Origin: Candidatus Gerdarchaeota archaeon
GTDB taxonomy: Archaea; Asgardarchaeota; Heimdallarchaeia; JABLTI01
DNA length: 6,213 nucleotides
Direction of reading: 5' to 3'
Assembly (NCBI GenBank): GCA_016840945.1
Contig: JAEORJ010000106.1
Location: 1 to 6,213 of the forward strand
Positions 5,144 to 6,213 of this stretch are shown piece after piece. Position numbers and translations under genes: made by a program. Under the pieces are notes generated by a model. That model made no database searches and had not been told where the DNA came from. It saw only the letters and a list, made by a program, of their open reading frames with translations. Position 1 is the first letter of the stretch; every line of letters begins with the position of its first letter.

Positions 5144-6213
5144 GTGGGCCATAAAGGCAAACAGAAGAAAAGCAATAGTTATCTCGAGTTACAGCAAAGG
5201 TTAGATAAAGCTCCACAAGGCGCTCCACCATCTAAAGCTTTGTTTGATATTCTAAAAATTCTCTTCACAGAAGAAGAAGCAAAACTTGTTTCAATTTTAC
5301 CAATTAATTTTGTTACTGCAAAAAAAGCAGCAAAAATATGGAAAAAAACACCAGAAGAAGCAGGAACTATTCTAGATGCTTTGGCAGATAAAGGATTAAT
5401 GTTTGATGGTTGCCAAGAAAAAGATGAAGAAAGAACATATATTTTAGCGCCACCAATGGCAGGATTTTTTGAATTTTCTCTTATGCGAACTGATGGGAAA
5501 TTCGATCGAAAAATTCTCTCTGAACTCTATTACCAATACTTAAACAAGGAAGATGATTTTCTTAATGCTATTTTCGCTACTGATACACCAATTGATCGTG
5601 TTTTCGTTCAAGAAGAAACAATTCAAGAACAAGATTATTCGGAAGTTCTAGATTATGAACGTGTATCTCATATAATTGAGACCGCATCTTGTATCACAGT
5701 TGGTGATTGTTATTGTCGTCACAAAATGGAACATCTCGGAAAGGCATGCGATAATCCAATTGATGTTTGCTTAACATTCAACGGTTCAGCTAAAACACTC
5801 TCAAAACATGGTATCGCTAGAGAAATAACCAAGAAAGAAGCTTTCGAGATTATTGATAGAGTAATTGATCTTGGTTTAGTGCAAATAGGCGATAATGTTC
5901 AAAACAATATTAATTGGATTTGTAATTGCTGTGGTTGTTGTTGTGAAGCAATAGTAGCATACAAAAGATTAGGTTATAGTCCAAAAATTAAAACTAATTT
6001 TCAACCTGAAGTGATTATTGATAGTTGCAATGGTTGCAGTGTTTGTGTAAAGAAGTGTCCCCTAGAAGCTATAACTTTAGTAACAAACGAATCTGGGAAG
6101 AAATATGCACAAATTGATTTAGAAAGATGTTTTGGTTGTGGTGTATGTGCACGTAATTGCAAAAAAGATGCTATCATAATGAATCGTTTAGAGAAGGTGC
6201 GGTTCACTCCTGA
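5144..6213 (+). CDS. Winged-helix-like, cysteine-rich protein with two-[4Fe-4S] ferredoxin module (3' end cut by window edge)
   Basis: An uninterrupted frame of 356 codons runs off the right edge. Residues about 28-112 look like a winged helix (TAKKAAKIWKKTPEEAGTIL, then DALADKGLMFDG and YILAPPMAGFFEFSLMR). Residues 183-209 hold a first cysteine group, SCITVGDCYCRH...GKACDNPIDVCL (Cys183, 189, 191, 202, 209), followed by SKHGIAREIT. A dense group CNCCGCCC spans 260-267. A bacterial-type ferredoxin module follows: Cys295-298-301-305, then Pro, and Cys329-332-335-339, then Lys in place of the usual Pro. This order matches a family of 4Fe-4S dicluster proteins found in anaerobic archaea and bacteria. 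A role in electron transfer with extra metal or cluster sites is inferred; the partner is unknown and no transmembrane segment is seen. Related proteins usually continue some tens of residues past the last cluster. Start: GTG with GAGGT seven bases before. Confidence 0.87.
   Translation, partial: MGHKGKQKKSNSYLELQQRLDKAPQGAPPSKALFDILKILFTEEEAKLVSILPINFVTAKKAAKIWKKTPEEAGTILDALADKGLMFDGCQEKDEERTYILAPPMAGFFEFSLMRTDGKFDRKILSELYYQYLNKEDDFLNAIFATDTPIDRVFVQEETIQEQDYSEVLDYERVSHIIETASCITVGDCYCRHKMEHLGKACDNPIDVCLTFNGSAKTLSKHGIAREITKKEAFEIIDRVIDLGLVQIGDNVQNNINWICNCCGCCCEAIVAYKRLGYSPKIKTNFQPEVIIDSCNGCSVCVKKCPLEAITLVTNESGKKYAQIDLERCFGCGVCARNCKKDAIIMNRLEKVRFTP

Noticed and set aside
4748..5152. 134-codon minus-strand open frame over the 3' part of the aminotransferase gene
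   Set aside because: It lies antisense to the SCP2-like domain, which has clear family features; no motif or ribosome binding site supports it.
6001..6207. 68-codon minus-strand open frame near the right edge
   Set aside because: It is antisense to the ferredoxin cysteine motifs, which are beyond doubt in the plus frame.

Overview
The window is AT-rich and looks archaeal, possibly from an Asgard-type (Promethearchaeota) lineage. The evidence is indirect: a Hef-like superfamily 2 helicase fragment, a TldE-type protein, a multi-cluster ferredoxin protein, TATA-like boxes at sensible distances from starts, and GTG/TTG starts alongside clear GGAGG ribosome binding sites. T-tract and hairpin terminators are also present, so an AT-rich bacterium is not excluded. 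No rRNA, tRNA, CRISPR array, insertion sequence or integrase is visible.

Left half, minus strand (read from about 3023 down to 1): a 37-codon small ORF overlaps the ribosome binding site of tldE, a TldE/PmbA-family gene. A hairpin plus T-tract follows tldE. Next comes a metallo-beta-lactamase-fold protein with an N-terminal signal or anchor segment, again followed by a hairpin and T-tract. Last is the 5' part of a superfamily 2 helicase gene that runs off the left edge. The terminators suggest three separate transcripts.

Centre (3024-3290): a divergent, very AT-rich intergenic region with three inverted repeats and a TATA-like box about 50 bases before the plus-strand gene.

Right half, plus strand: a class III PLP enzyme of the glutamate-1-semialdehyde-aminomutase-like group carries an extra C-terminal domain that looks like an SCP2 lipid-binding domain. 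It is followed by a cysteine-rich protein combining a winged-helix-like N-terminus, two unusual cysteine clusters and a two-[4Fe-4S] ferredoxin module; this gene is open at the right edge.

The genes do not form one recognisable pathway. The points most worth following are the aminotransferase-SCP2 fusion, the small Gly-rich ORF coupled to a TldE that has no neighbouring TldD, and the palindrome pair in front of the aminotransferase gene.
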